Origin: Bidens hawaiensis | Taxonomy: Eukaryota > Streptophyta > Magnoliopsida > Asterales > Asteraceae | DNA: 64,000 nucleotides | Reading direction: 5' to 3' | NCBI GenBank assembly: GCA_021521415.1 | Contig: JAIQDT010003759.1 | Span: 1-64,000 of the forward strand | Shown here: positions 1 to 11,699 of the stretch, piece by piece | How the letters are laid out: every line of letters begins with the position of its first letter | Numbering within the stretch: the first letter of the stretch is position 1 | The notes under the pieces: model-generated | The model's database searches: none | Told to the model about the DNA's origin: nothing | What the model saw: only the letters and a program-made list of their open reading frames with translations | Program-made: the position numbers and the translations under genes

Positions 1-30
1 TATCTTAAACCTTCGGCTCTGATACAAATC
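1..30 (-). other. Primer-binding site and inner edge of a gypsy element leaving the window
   Basis: Read on the minus strand, positions 16-27 match the initiator-tRNA-Met primer-binding site (consensus TGGTATCAGAGC) with one mismatch. They lie three bases inside an LTR end at 31. This implies that the internal part of a minus-strand LTR retrotransposon extends to the left of the window. No coding sequence from it is visible here. Confidence 0.6.
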
Positions 31-310
31 TGTCACACCCCAACCTACGACGGAAATGTCGGGGCGCGAACTGATTGTCACGGCTCTCAAGGTTACTATC
101 ATGCATATTATAAGTTTCATTATCTAGTTAATAATTTCAAATTTAACAAATATCCATACAAAAATCCAAATAAACGAAGGTACCTATATCAATCAATAAC
201 AATAAGTCTCATTAAGTTTTCTTCTAGCATAAATCCTTAAACAATCTTCTAAGTCCAAATACTTCACACCATATGGTGACCTGCATATGCGTTGAAAATA
301 ATATAGGTTG
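31..310 (-). mobile_element. 5' LTR fragment of a gypsy (chromovirus-like) element
   Basis: The fragment begins TGTCACACCCCAACC on the plus strand, the reverse complement of an LTR 3' end. It aligns by eye over most of its length with the right end of the solo LTR that finishes at 31177: the same terminal block, a shared CTTCTAG..TAAATCCTTAA block and a shared ACCTGCATATG block. Homology fades near 300-320, where Athila-type 3' sequence takes over, so the LTR is shorter than the roughly 2.1 kb expected and looks truncated. The exact right end is uncertain. Confidence 0.6.
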
Positions 311-443
311 TGGCACAACAACGTGCTTTCCTAAGCACGCCTCCGTGTTTTTGTTATGTTTTGTTTTTGTTGTTGTTTTTGTTTTAAATATTTACAAGGC
401 CTAGTTTGTGGAGGTCTTGGTCAGACCTTGTTTCCTTAAATTT

Positions 444-1610
444 CTATTTAGGGAGTTGGAGGATTACTACCTCCGAGACTTCTTCGAATGGTCCATCAAT
501 ATATGGTTCTAATCGATGTCCATTGACCGTGAATTTTTGGCCACTAGAATTTGAAATCTCGACTGTCCCATAGTCAAAGATTGATTCAACTATGTATGGG
601 CCTGTCCATCGTGATTTCAATTTTCCTGGGAAAAGAAGTAAACGTGTGTTGTATAACAGTACTCGATCGCCAACTTGAAACTTTTTGTTTCCTTTTAAAT
701 GGGCGTCGTCCATACGTTTAGTCTTTTCTTTGTAAGGCCAGGAATTTTCATATGCCAATGTTCTTAGTTCTTCGAGTTCGTGAATTTGATCTTCCCGGTT
801 TATTCCGGCGGAATTTAGATCGAAGTTCACTGCTCTGAGAGCCCGGTAGGCTTTGTGTTTTAATTCTACTGATAGATGACATGCTTTCCCATAAACGAGT
901 TTGAAGGTTGTTGTTCCTATGGGGATTTTGTAGGCTGTCCTAAGGGCCCACAAAGCGTCATCTAACTTTTCTGCCCAATTTTTGCGATTCATCCCTATGG
1001 TTCTTTCTAAGATCCTTTTAATTCCATGATTCAAGACCTCTACTTTCCCACTGGTCTGAGGGTGGTATGGTGTTGCCATTCGGTGGCGAACTCCATATCG
1101 AGCTAAGACTTTGTCCATTAAATAATTACAGAAGTGAGTACATCTGTCACTGATTAGGGCTTTTGGAGTACCGAATCGCGAAAATAACTTTTTATTAAAT
1201 CATACAACTACTCGAGCATCGTTAGTGGGAAAAGCTTGTGCTTCTACCCATTTAGACACATAGTCGACTGCTACAAGGATGTATTTATTTCCGAATGAGT
1301 TAGGAAATGGGCCCATGAAATCTATTCCCCGTACATCAAAGACTTCACAAATTTGAATGCCTTTCTGAGCCATCTCATTATTGGCTGAGATGTTTCCGGA
1401 TCTTTGACAAGCATCGCGTGCTTGGATCAAAGCATGTGTGTCTTTGTATATGGTGGGCCAGAAAAATCCTGCATCAAACACTTTTCTAACCGTAGTAGTG
1501 GTACCGTGGTGTCCACATGTAGGTCCTTCATGGCATTGTTTGAGAATATCCGAGGCTTCCTTTCCTACTACACACCTACGAACAACCTGGTCAGCACCTT
1601 TCCTAAACAA
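444..1610 (-). pseudogene. Athila-like integrase, broken
   Basis: Two reading frames together cover a gypsy integrase. The upstream one (1200-1610) has the zinc-binding HHCC region (CGHHG, then DACQRSG) and the first catalytic Asp in GIDFMGPF. A stop at about 1197 interrupts it. The downstream one (444-1118) holds the last catalytic Glu near SGKVEVLN and a C-terminal region with VGDRVLLYN and LKSRWTGPY, typical of the gypsy integrase tail. The second Asp (ISDRCTHF) lies between them at about 1140-1170; the family usually has GG where RC is seen. It would insert element cDNA into chromosomes but is not expected to work here. Confidence 0.85.
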
Positions 1611-1941
1611 GTAAGGGTCTTCCCAGAAGAAGAACTTAAGGTCGGAAAAGAATTTCTTCCGTTGTTGATGAGTAAGCCCTTTTCTTAGGATTCTACAAGC
1701 TAGATAGTCTGCGAAGTCGACAAACCAAGGACTTTCGTCTTTCTCCTGATGACTGCTTGGATATGCATGAGAACGTCATGTGGAAAATTATCTTTGTTAA
1801 TTTCCTCATGATGTTCCTTTGAAGCTGGGCATTCTAAGTGTGAGAGATGGTCTGCGGCTACATTCTCTGCTCCTCTCTTGTCCTTGACTTCTATGTAAAA
1901 TTCATGGAGTAGTAAGATCCATCGAATAAGTCTGGGTTTGG
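1611..1941 (-). pseudogene. RNase H to integrase linker of the Athila-like element, broken
   Basis: Minus-strand translation gives a recognisable end of RNase H ([27 protein letters not shown]) and then loses frame towards the integrase zinc region. It continues the RNase H part at 3851-4437; the solo LTR at 1947-3845 separates the two. Confidence 0.7.
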
Positions 1942-2359
1942 CATCTTGTAAGGCCCCATTCCCGGTAGCCCTACTTTAGCGTCGGATTTACTTATAAACA
2001 CAGTGCTACAAATCAGAGTTAATTAAAACTTTCACGGAATATAAAACTTTAACCGTTTATTACAAACATTTAATCTTTTCTTTAAAACCATAACATATAT
2101 TTAACATATCGTTTCTTCCATATTCAGATGCCAGCCGTTCAATCCATGCCATGTGCCATCCTCATGCCGGCTCTTTAGTTCGCTCACCTGCGTGCATACT
2201 AAAAGTCAGCTACGCTGAGTGAGTTCTAGTTAATCAAGCAACTTACCATACAACCACTTCATACAATATGTATGTATCCGAAGACACATAATCCACTGTC
2301 TAACCTGTCCACCTTACCACTTAACCACTTAACTGCCCCTAACCATTTAGCCACTTGTT

Positions 2360-2520
2360 TACGGAAACACATAGAGGCTTGCCCTCTCACGTGTTCACGT
2401 TATGTCACTTAACAACAGGGGCACGTATAGGCTTTCCCTATCACGCACTCACGTTATGCCACTTAATAACGAAGGCACGTATAGGCTTTCCCTATCATGC
2501 ACTCACGTTATGCCACTAAC
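2360..2520. repeat. 54 bp tandem repeat inside the solo LTR, about three copies
   Basis: The block around GGCACGTATAGGCTTTCCC recurs near 2367, 2421 and 2475, a spacing of 54 bp, with the copies ending in CACGTTATG(C/T)CACT. The third copy is cut short. A 33 bp array of unrelated sequence occupies the matching place in the sister LTR (28150-28355). Confidence 0.8.
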
Positions 2521-2954
2521 ACCCTTACTAGACTCTTGCCACTTCTAACACACTCTACCTCTACCTGCCTATATCACACTTCATATCAGTTCATTATTTA
2601 CGTAATAAGCAAGTCACATCATAGCATTCATACACACAAAAAACTACTTGGAATTTACTATCCTTGGCGATACGTGCAATATCCGAAGATCGTTCACGTA
2701 CCGACAAGCATTATAAAATAGCTACCTCGTATAACATCTATAGCATACACTTACCACTTAAGGTAAGTGTATTCACACTTCACATCGAGTATGCACACAG
2801 CCCCAAAAACATAACAAGGAAATGGGGCTAAACTCACCTGAATGCGGTTCCTTTCTCCGTTTATCGTGGTTCCTCTCTTTAACTGTGCTCTGCTAACTGT
2901 ATATAGGTTACACGTATCAATACTCATCCAATCGTATCAGATTATTTCAACTTA

Positions 2955-3155
2955 GTGCTAAGTTAAACTCAGGTGAAGTTAAGCTTAGGTGAAGTTAACC
3001 TCAGGCGAAGTTAACCTTTGGTGAAGTTAACCTCAGGCGAATTTAACCTTAGGTGAAGTTATCAACAGGTGAAGTTAACCTTAGCGAAGTTAACCTTAGG
3101 CGAAGTTCACCTCAGGCGAAGTTAACCTTAGGTGAAGTTATCAACAGGTGGCGGC
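2955..3155. repeat. GCGAAGTTAACCT tandem array in the solo LTR
   Basis: About ten copies of a unit near 20 bp, (A)GGCGAAGTTAACCTC or AGGTGAAGTTATCAAC, with variation between copies. The core GCGAAGTT is the same word that builds hairpins throughout the copia element at 11150-23611. Confidence 0.85.
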
Positions 3156-3850
3156 GGTTTTGATTTTAACTTCATTAACACCCATGTTCAACCCGTAACC
3201 CTTAAGATGATGTTAATCAGTCTCGCGAACATCCCCATGGCCGTTTCTAAACAAGGTTCGGCCCGAAAACGCGTAAAGGTTGGACTTTTAAGTTAAAACG
3301 TTCAATACTAGTTTAAGGTCCTCTTTTAATCGAGTCGTACATGATTATGGTTTCATTAGTTTCGTTTTGGTATCAAGTTTACAGCTTTTCGTTCTATTTA
3401 CACCCGATCTAATCTTGTTCTAAGTTTCACGATTAAACGTTATTAAAAACATAAACTTTAAAGGCGAACGGCTTACCTCGATGCGTTCTTCAGTCTCGGT
3501 TAGCTTGCTTAAGGGCTCTAGATCTTGTGTCTATCTTGAATCGCGTGTGCTTGCTCGGATCTCACCTCTCTTTCTCTCGGCCGAAGGTTTATGGTGTAGG
3601 TGTGTGTGTTTTTTGAGTGTGTAGAGTTTAGGTGAAAGAAAATGAGGATTTAGGGTTTTAGGGTGGGTATTTATACTATTAAGGTCCATGGACTCTAAGC
3701 CCATCCCACTATCTTGATCCATTTTAATTACCCAAGTCCATAATTCTTTTCTTTATTTAGTATTATTATTATTCCACTAACTCATTTAATTCACCTAACG
3801 AAAATATTATATTAAATATTAATCTAGAAATTTCGGGATGTTACACATCT

Positions 3851-4437
3851 TGCTTGTTGAAGAGGTAACGTATCGCGGCATGGTCGGTGTAAACTATGGT
3901 TTTGGAAATAACTAGGTAAGATCTAAATTTTTCAAAGGCAAAAACTACTGCTAGTAACTCTTTTTCTGTTGTGATGTAATTTTCTTGTGCATCGTTAAGA
4001 GTTTTACTGGCATAGTAAATTGGGTGAAAGTGTTTTTCTTTGCGTTGTCCGAGTATGGCTCCAACTGCAAAGTCACTTGCATCGCACATGATCTCGAATG
4101 GAAGGGTCCAGTCGGGTGTAGTCATGATTGGTGTGTTGACAAGCTTGTCTTTCAATATGTTGAATGATTTAACATATTCTTTAGAGAAGACGAAGGGTAC
4201 GTCTTTCTCCAAAATCTTGGTCATAGGTCTAGCAATTTTGAAGAAGTCTTTTATGAAACGACGATAGAATCCTGCGTGACCTAGAAAACTTCTAATAGCT
4301 TTGACTAAAGTTGGTGGCGGGAGTTTGGAGATGGTTTCTATTTTGGCCCTATCAACTTCTAGTCCGTCTTGGGATATCTTATGACCAAGAACGATGCTTT
4401 CTTTGACCATAAAATGGCTTTTCTCCCAGTTAAGCAC
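3851..4437 (-). pseudogene. Athila-like RT C-terminal part and RNase H
   Basis: An open frame of about 196 residues starts inside RT (SHFMVKESIVLGHKIS, then FLGHAGFYRRFIKDF, the gypsy RT thumb/connection) and runs into RNase H. The catalytic residues are visible: CDASD, the Glu of TEKELLAVV and the Asp of VYTDHAA. The frame is open here but is cut by the solo LTR on the left and by the Harbinger element on the right, so it cannot be made as one protein. It would normally copy element RNA and remove the RNA strand. Confidence 0.85.
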
Positions 4438-5710
4438 TAAGGGGGTGTTTGGTAGAGGGAATTGAGGGGTGAGAAATGGAATTGGAAAGAATTCTCTTGT
4501 TTGTTTATGAAAGAAAGAGGTGAGAAATGGAAATAAACCATTCTCTGATTTTATTTCTCTACAAAAAGCGGAGAAATGGATTTCTAGAGTTTCATTTCTC
4601 CCATTTTCCTCCTTTTCCTTTCAAACTCTTTCTTTTCTCTCCGTGTATAGAACTCAGGAAAGCGGGGGACAACAACAGGAAGCCTTCAGGAAACAGGAAA
4701 CAGGCAACAAAGCTTGTTTTTCCGGTGAATGGAAGCCATCAGTTTGTTTTTCCGGTGAATGGAAGCCATCAGGAAACAGGCAACAAAGCTTCGAGAACAA
4801 GTCGCCAGACAACAACAGGTAATTATTAATTTTAATTTTATTTAATTTTGCCCTAATTTCACGATTAATTGCTCACAACTGTTAATTTAGCCAAGATCTG
4901 ATGTCAAAGTGATGATTTGTTATATTTTATGTATGTGTAATTGCAATTAGGCTAACGCTGCTGCTGGATCAACTAACTTCTTAACCTAACCTAGAAGATT
5001 TATGTTACTGCTGGATTAAACAGCATCAATCAAAATATCTTGCTTATAATTTACTAGTTTAAACCTAACCTTGTAGCTTGACTCCGTTTTTGACTGACTG
5101 CCTCAAGCTACTGATGTTTATGTTACTTACACAAACATAGGCTTAATTGCTATAGATGCCATCTTGATCCACTTTGTACTATTGGTGTTTACAGATAACT
5201 ATCTATATCTTTCACCTTTATAGGAGCTCTATAGTTTTCAAATTTATCAGTTTTTTTTTTTGGTATTAAAAACTATCATATGTAAATGACCACACGCAGT
5301 GGCGGATACAGGAATATTTTGTATGGTGGGCATAAAACTAAACGGTTTAAAATAGGTCAAACAAACAAAATGATGATAAAAATATGCATGATACGTCAGT
5401 TTTTATCCCCTATCTTTCTTTTTGGAAAGTTAAGTTCACGTGATTGGTACGGTAGCCAATATGTTCTCCTTATTTCATTTCTTTCATTTGCATCTAAAAT
5501 TCTTATTGTCCCTACAAAATATGCAAGTATAGCATGAAATCTAACATAATAATGTCACATGAGCATTCACATATATTGTCCCTACAAAATATGCAAGTAT
5601 TTAATACTCCTCTATTAAAAGGGGTGACCTTTTGAAAACAAAAAACATTCAGCAAGTCAGTGAATAAAGTTATTTGTTTTTCTTGAATTTTCTTATATTT
5701 TTATGTGTAG

Positions 5711-7064
5711 ATGGCAAGATCACCTTCCAGACAAAGAATAGTTGCCATAGGTGCATTTTATGTCATTTATGTTACGATTCATTGGTGGATGTTGTGTACT
5801 TATCATTTGCGTTGGTCGATTGAGTCAAAGACTTTACGTACAAAATATTTAATGAGTTACCATAATAGGCGTGAAAACATGGTGAGGATGGTTTATGAAA
5901 GTGATGTTACGAGTGTTGTTAACATAAGAATGAATATACATGCATTTACAACACTTTGTGATATGCTAGAAATTAGAGAGGGACTAAAGAATAGTAAAAA
6001 CATGCTAGTCGATGAGCAACTTGCTATGTTTTTACATACCCTTGCTCATAATGCAAAGAATAGGATACTAGTCAACAGATTTCATCGGTCCGGGGAAACT
6101 GTAAGTCGGTATTTCAAGTTAGTCTTAAATGCTATATGTCGATTACACAAAGAACTCTACAAGTCACCCGTGCCAGTGCCAGATAATGAAACTGATGAAA
6201 GATGAAAATGGTTTAAGGTTAGTCAAACACATTTTTTATTAAAGATATTTTTTGCTAACATAAATTAGTAAGTAATGTTTTCTTTTAACTCAGGGTTGCT
6301 TAGGAGCATTAGATGGAACATACATTAAAGTTAAAGTCCCTGCTATTGATAGAAAACCTTATAGGACAAGAAAAGGGCAGATTTGTACTAACGTACTCGG
6401 AGTATGTACGAGAGACCTTTTATTTACGTATGTCTTAGCGGGATGGGAGGGTTCTGCAGCTGATAGTAGAGTTTTGCGTGATGCAATCAGTAGACCCAAT
6501 GGTCTTAAAATAACTCCGGGTATGTGATAGACAATTTTCAAAGAATATACATAGATTTAAGTATGATAATTAACATAGAGTTTATGGTTAATTGTAGGAA
6601 CATACTACCTTTGTGATGCCGGTTATACAAATGGTGAAGGATTTTTAACTCCATATCGAGGTCAACGTTATCATCTTAACGATTGGTCTCGTCCTCCTAC
6701 GAATGCTAAGGAGTTCTTTAATATGAGACATTCATCGGCCAGGAATGTTATAGAAAGATGTTTCGTAATGATTAAAGATAGATGGGCTATTTTGCGTGAT
6801 AACTCATATCATCCCATAGAGTCCATACCACGTATCATCATTGCTTGTTGTTTATTGCACAATTTCATACGAACAACAATGAGTGAAGACCCTCCTGATA
6901 ACGAAATCCCAGTAAATCACACACAACCTGCAAATGACCATGACAATGTTATTTCTATGATCGAGCCCTCACAAGAATGGACTGATCGTAGAGACCTTCT
7001 TGCTAATGAAATGTTTAATAGTTGGACTGCGATGCGTGCGCAGCGTGCCAACAATGTTTCTTAA
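5711..7064 (+). pseudogene. PIF/Harbinger DDE transposase, one in-frame stop
   Basis: Three exons (5711-6217, 6294-6519, 6598-7064) with GT-AG introns give a 1,200 nt frame of about 399 codons, normal for the family. It is a DDE_Tnp_4-type transposase that cuts the element's terminal repeats. The catalytic triad is visible: Asp in LGALDGTYI, Asp in YLCDAGY and Glu in NVIERCFVMIKDRW. The N-terminal part has the usual helical DNA-binding region. One TGA at 6203-6205 interrupts exon 1 shortly before the first catalytic Asp, at a place where the family normally has Trp; otherwise the frame is clean. The copy is therefore probably inactive, but recently so. The start is the ATG at 5711, just after an AT-rich stretch ending in a possible acceptor. 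Confidence 0.88.
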
Positions 7065-7231
7065 TTATGTTTGACAATTATGTATTTTTTATTTGTAGAA
7101 CCAAGGATGTTTCTTATTAATGTTTATTTATGCACTTTATTTGTTTCTTATTAATGTTTCTTGTTATATTTGTATTTGTAGTTACATGAATTATGATTTT
7201 TAATTGTATAATTATGCATTTGTACGTAGAT

Positions 7232-8194
7232 ATGGCAGATTCAAATATAGTGAGAGGAGTTACTCGGAGCAAGCATACCTGGACAAATGATGAAGATGCA
7301 AAGCTAATTGATGCATTAATGGAGATACATGCATCCGGAAAGTATGCTGGTGCTGACAATGGATTTAAACCAGATTATTTAAATGGTGTTCAACAATTGC
7401 TAGATGTAAGTCTTCCTAACTCTGACCTCAAAGCAGAACCACATATAAAGTCTAGGATGAAGACATGGAAGACACACTTTAGCATTGTATATGATATGGT
7501 GCATACAAGTGGGTTTGGTTGGGATGAACAAAAATGTTGTATTATTGCCGATGATAGTGTTTGGAATGAATACGTGAAGGTATATTCTAAAAAATATATT
7601 TTTTAGATTTTAAAATTTTAGTCTAATTTATTTGTAATTGTCTTGTAGTCTCACAAAGGTGCTGTGAATTTTCGTGACAAGTCATTTCTTTTCTATGACA
7701 AATTGTGTACCATATTCGGTAAGGATAGAGCTACTGGTAGTAAAGCAGTTGACCTTGGAGAAGAAGATGTTGTTCAAGAGACGCAAAAAAGCTCACCTGT
7801 TGATATTGAAGACTTTGATTTTGTTGATGAATCTGTTCCAAATGTTGATAGATCTGAAGGACAAACAGGAAGTGTAACAAGCAAGCGCAAAAGAGGTAGA
7901 AGCACGGATGCAGATGAGATATATCGAGAGTCTTGCAAAGATATCAAGGAAGTTTTGCTTCGATTTGGGGAGATGGTGGGTGAACAACTTAGCAAAGAAG
8001 GTATGGAGGCTCGTGAAATCTATGAAAAGGTTAGTGATGAGTTGAAAGCATTACCAGGTATCACTACGAAAAAACGGTTCAAAGCAGCTCATTTGATTGG
8101 TAAAGATGTGGATCTAGGACGTTCTTTTCTTGCGTTGACAATAGAAGAGAAAATTGAGATGGTCGAGTTGTATACCGATGGTTCAATGGGATAG
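7232..8194 (+). CDS. Harbinger accessory protein, Myb/SANT-like
   Basis: Two exons (7232-7579 and 7649-8194) with a GT-AG intron encode about 297 residues. The N-terminal half resembles the plant Myb/SANT-like domain of PIF/Harbinger partners: HTWTNDEDAKLIDALMEI, MKTWKTHF, FGWDEQKC, then W..YVK. The middle is acidic and followed by a basic KRKRGR stretch that could be a nuclear signal. The C-terminal part is helical. In this superfamily the Myb-like protein binds the terminal repeats and helps the transposase reach the nucleus. The start is the ATG at 7232 (MADS..); an upstream in-frame ATG at 7193 precedes less family-like sequence. No stops were seen, so this gene may be intact. Confidence 0.85.
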
Positions 8195-8586
8195 TTGTGT
8201 ATGGTTGAAGTATGTTTTGTGTGTGAATTGGTTTTAACTATGGTTGATGTTTTTTGCTTAAAAATTATGTTTTGTATGTGAATTGGTTTGATCAATGCAT
8301 ATTTTGGTTGGAATTTATGCATCGTTTTATATGTTTTTTTATTTTTTAATAAATATTTGTTATGAATAAAATACTTGTGCTAATGATAAAGTTGATATAA
8401 TTCTCTGTTTATTTTCTATGTACCAAACAAGAGAAATGATTCTCAGCTATATTTCTCTACTGAAATCTCTGTACTACCAAACAGAACAGTCAATTCTCAT
8501 TCTCCAGACCAATTCCCTTTCTCTGCAATTCCATTTCTCTATTCCATTTCTCTACAATTCCATTCTCTGTACCAAACACCCCCTAA

Positions 8587-9183
8587 GTTTACTTCTTCAC
8601 ACCTAACTAACATTTTGTCTAGGTTTTTCAGACAATGATCGAAGGAGTCTCCAAAGACTGAGAAGTCGTCCATGAATACTTCCATAGAGTGTTCGATCAT
8701 TTCGTGAAAGATGGCCACCATGCATCACTGGAAGGAGGATGGAGCATTACATAGTCCAAAAGGCATTCTTCGGTAGGCGAAGGTTCCGTAGGGACATGTA
8801 TAAGTGGTTTTCTCCTTATCTTCAAGAGCGATTGGAATTTGGAAAGGAAGTGGAAAATGATCTTTTCTTGTGGCGTCATTAAGCTTCCGGTAGTCAATGC
8901 AAACTCGCCAGCCTATGATGGTTCTCATTGGTATTAGCTCATCATTTTCGTTCATTACGACCGTCATTCCTCCCTTCTTGGGTACTACTTGAACGGGACT
9001 AACCCAAAGTGAATCTGAGATTGGGTAGATTAATTCGGCATCAAGGAGTTTGATTACTTCTTTCTTCGCCACATCTTGAATTTTGGGATTGAGACGTCTT
9101 TGATGTTCGACCACGGGTTTGTATTCTTCTTCCATGAGAATTTTGTGAGTACAAAACAAAGGGCTGATGCCCTTGATATCCAT
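8587..9183 (-). pseudogene. Athila-like reverse transcriptase N-terminal part, broken
   Basis: Minus-strand frames give gypsy RT motifs: SPVQVVPKKGG, VCIDYRKLNDATRKDHFPLPF, TCPYGTFAYRRMPFGLCNAP and the active-site variant EVFMDDFSVFGD. Two faults are clear. An in-frame loss of about 72 nt at 8841-8845 joins HFPLPF directly to QIPIALED and removes the segment with the first catalytic Asp, which the copy at the right end of the window still has. A stop follows the NAPSSFQ region. The fragment is cut by the Harbinger insertion. Confidence 0.85.
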
Positions 9184-11144
9184 GATCTTCCATGCGATGG
9201 CCTTCTTATGGTTTTTAAGAACCTGAAGAAGTTCTTATTTCTCTTTTTTAGAAAGGTGAGATGAAATAATTACTAGAAGCTGAGAGTCTTTTTCTAGAAA
9301 GGCGTATTCGAGATGGCTTGGAAGTTCTTTTAACTATAAGGCTGGTGGTTCTTCGATTTTTCATTACATTCGGTGATTTCACATACTACTTCTGATGCTT
9401 CCTGATAGTCATCATTGAGATTTTCGTTTTCTTAAATGGGTATGGTGAAGGTTTTTTCTAAGACTTGTGTTTCTAGTGGGTTAGTGATGGAGGAATCTCG
9501 CATATAGCAACTCACGATGGAATCTATGATGTCGACACAATATAATGTGTCATCGTGATGTTGCGGATATTGCATAGATTTTCCTATGTCAAAAGTGATT
9601 GCCTCATCATTGACCCTGAGAGTGAGTTTGCCGGTGCAAACGTCAATAATAGCCTTTGCAGTGGCTAAGAAGGGTCTTCCTAAAATCAGAGGTACACTTT
9701 TGTCTTCTCCATGTCTAGAATTACAAAATCTACTGGGAAAACAAATTTGTCAATTTTGACAAGCATGTTTTCAACAATGCCCCGAGGATATTTAACAGAT
9801 CGGTCAGCTAATTGAATGCTCATGCGGGTGGTTTTGGTTCTCGTATCCCTAGTTTTGCAAAGACCGCATAAGGCATTAAATTAATACTAGCTCCTAGGTC
9901 AGCCAGGGAATTGCTAACAGAAAAATTTCCTATGAGACAAGGGATAGTAAAGCTCCCTGGATCGGTCATTTTTGTTGGCAGCTTGCTTTAGAGGACTGCT
10001 GAACATCCTTCACTCAGGGTGACATGCGAGAGATCCTCTAGCTTCCTCTTGTTTGTTAGTACTTCTTTGAGAAACTTGGCATATTTTGGCATTTGAGCGA
10101 TGGCTTCGATAAAAGGGATGCTGATATGGAGTTGTTTGAAGAGTTCTAAAACTTCCCGTACTGTGCTACCAATCGTTCCAGCTTCAGTCTTCCTGGGTAC
10201 GTAATAGGTTGAATATAAGTTCGGACTGGCTCCTTGGGTTGTACGGTGCCCGTTGGGATCAGTCTTTCCTGCCTTTTATCGGTGGATTCCTTTTCCGTAA
10301 CTAGTTCAGTAGTTGGGGAGGCAACAGTGGTTGTACTGCTTCTGAGCGTAACAGCGTTAGCTGTTGCATTCTAGTTGATGATTGTGTTGCTTGAAAGAGT
10401 ACCGGATGGTCTTTTGGACAATTGTCGGGCAATTTGTCCGATTTGAGTTTCTAGATTCTGTAAAGAGGCTTGTTGACTTTATAAGTCGGCATCATGTTTT
10501 AATAATACTCCGCTGATATCAACAGCTCTTGAGTCGGACTTCTTCCCTGCTTCATTTGTTTTGGTCATGATTTGAATCAACATTTCTTCAATTTTTGAGT
10601 AGCTTGGGTTTTGATGGCTATTGGAACTTTGATCTTGAAACTGGGGTTTTGGTTGGAAGGATTGATTCATCGGTCTTTTCTCGAATCTGGGTAAGGGTTG
10701 AGTGTTACCTCCGTCTTTCCAGCTGAAATTCGGGTGGTTTCTCCATCCTGGATTGTAGTTATTGCTGAAAGCGTTGTTCTGTCGAGCGATGAAATCGACT
10801 TCTTCCATAGCCATGATGACTTGTTTACAGTCACTTGTCTTATGACTTCCTCCACAAGTATCACAAGTGAGTCTGGTTTTTGATAGCTCGGCTTGAAGTT
10901 GTTCGAATTTTTTAGAAAAGGCTTCAAGCTGTGCGGTGACAAGAGTGTTAGAATCAACGTGGTGTATTCCTTTATGGGTAGGTGTAGATCTTGGTGGGTT
11001 GAAAGCGAAACTCTTTTTGTTGCTTTCTCCAGGACTTCAAATGCTTCGTTAGGTGATTTGGATCCCAAGTCTCCTCCGGCGATTTGGTCGATGGCCTATT
11101 TGTTTTGACTGGATAGTGCGTCAAAGAAAGTTTGTATTTGCAAC
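9184..11144 (-). pseudogene. Athila-like protease and gag 3' part, broken
   Basis: About 9520-10000 matches on the opposite strand the aspartic protease region of the copy at 62545-63042, with several frame breaks. About 10040-11144 is gag. It contains the Athila-type stretch EEVDFIARQNNAFSNNYN, WRNHPNFSWKDGG and a C-x2-C-x4-H-x4-C zinc knuckle in fragments. Gag coats the RNA in particles and protease cuts the polyprotein. Frames change several times, so nothing full length can be made. Gag is cut at 11145 by the copia insertion and resumes at 23617. Confidence 0.8.
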
Positions 11145-11149
11145 CATAC

Positions 11150-11634
11150 TGAAGGTTCCTGGACGGATCGTACACGGGATGTCGCTATCTGCGCAGGTGC
11201 GGAATCCCTGCGTAGGTAGATACGAGTGCAGAATATGTATAAATCAAACACACGAGCAATAACCGAAACAAGTTATATTGATAACCGAACACGTGACACG
11301 AGGTCACTATTACAGACTCTAATACACGTGAAAATGATCTCACACTGAAACTCGCTCTCAAAACGCTCAACTGATTAACCCTAAACTGTTACGGCTGAAC
11401 AGTTTAAATAAGCACGACAACTTCGCCTCAGGCGAAGTTGTCCATAACTTCGCTTGTTCAACAAGTTCGCCTGAGCGAACTTGTTGACAACTTCGCTTGT
11501 TTGACAAGTTCGCCTAAGCGAACTTGTTGACAACTTCGCACATACAAAAACATAAACATAATCATAAACATAATTACATTACAGACTCGATTACAAATGG
11601 TAGACTATGAACTACTGACACACATGTACCAACA
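11150..11634 (-). repeat. 3' LTR of the SIRE-like element
   Basis: 485 bp, almost identical to 23127-23611. Three perfect hairpin-forming inverted repeats are visible: 11417-11441 (11 bp arms, 3 nt loop), 11459-11486 (12 bp arms, 4 nt loop) and 11504-11527 (10 bp arms, 4 nt loop), all built from GCGAAGTT or GCGAACTT. Confidence 0.95.
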
Positions 11635-11645
11635 GACTCCCCCTT
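11635..11645 (-). other. Polypurine tract of the SIRE-like element
   Basis: The minus strand reads AAGGGGGAGTC immediately before the 3' LTR, the expected place and composition of the plus-strand DNA primer. Confidence 0.85.
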
Positions 11646-11699
11646 GGCAGTAGCTTCATATCTTGATCTTCAAATCTTGAGTCTTGTAATCTTGCATCT

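Larger units (their letters stand above)
1947..3845 (-). mobile_element. Solo LTR of a gypsy (chromovirus-like) element
   Basis: It begins TGTAAGGC and ends GGATGTTACA on the plus strand, so on the minus strand it reads TGTAACATCC...CTTACA. Direct repeats catct at 1942-1946 and 3846-3850 are the target-site duplication. No gag, pol or primer site is inside, so a 1,899 bp solo LTR is the simplest reading: the rest was lost by LTR-LTR recombination. The ends and much of the body resemble the LTR at 27671-30129. Two tandem arrays lie inside. The insertion splits the RNase H of the host Athila-like element. Confidence 0.85.
4441..8583 (+). mobile_element. PIF/Harbinger DNA transposon, nearly complete
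   Basis: Terminal inverted repeats begin GGGGGTGTTTGGTA at the left and end TACCAAACACCCCC at the right, with a further imperfectly inverted AGAGAAATGGAAT-rich region inside. Both ends are flanked by taa (4438-4440 and 8584-8586), the 3 bp TWA duplication of PIF/Harbinger. It carries the two genes expected of an autonomous member: a DDE transposase (5711-7064) and a Myb/SANT-like protein (7232-8194), in the same direction. It is inserted in the RT of the Athila-like element. About 1.2 kb of AT-rich sequence before the transposase has no gene I can support. Confidence 0.92.
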
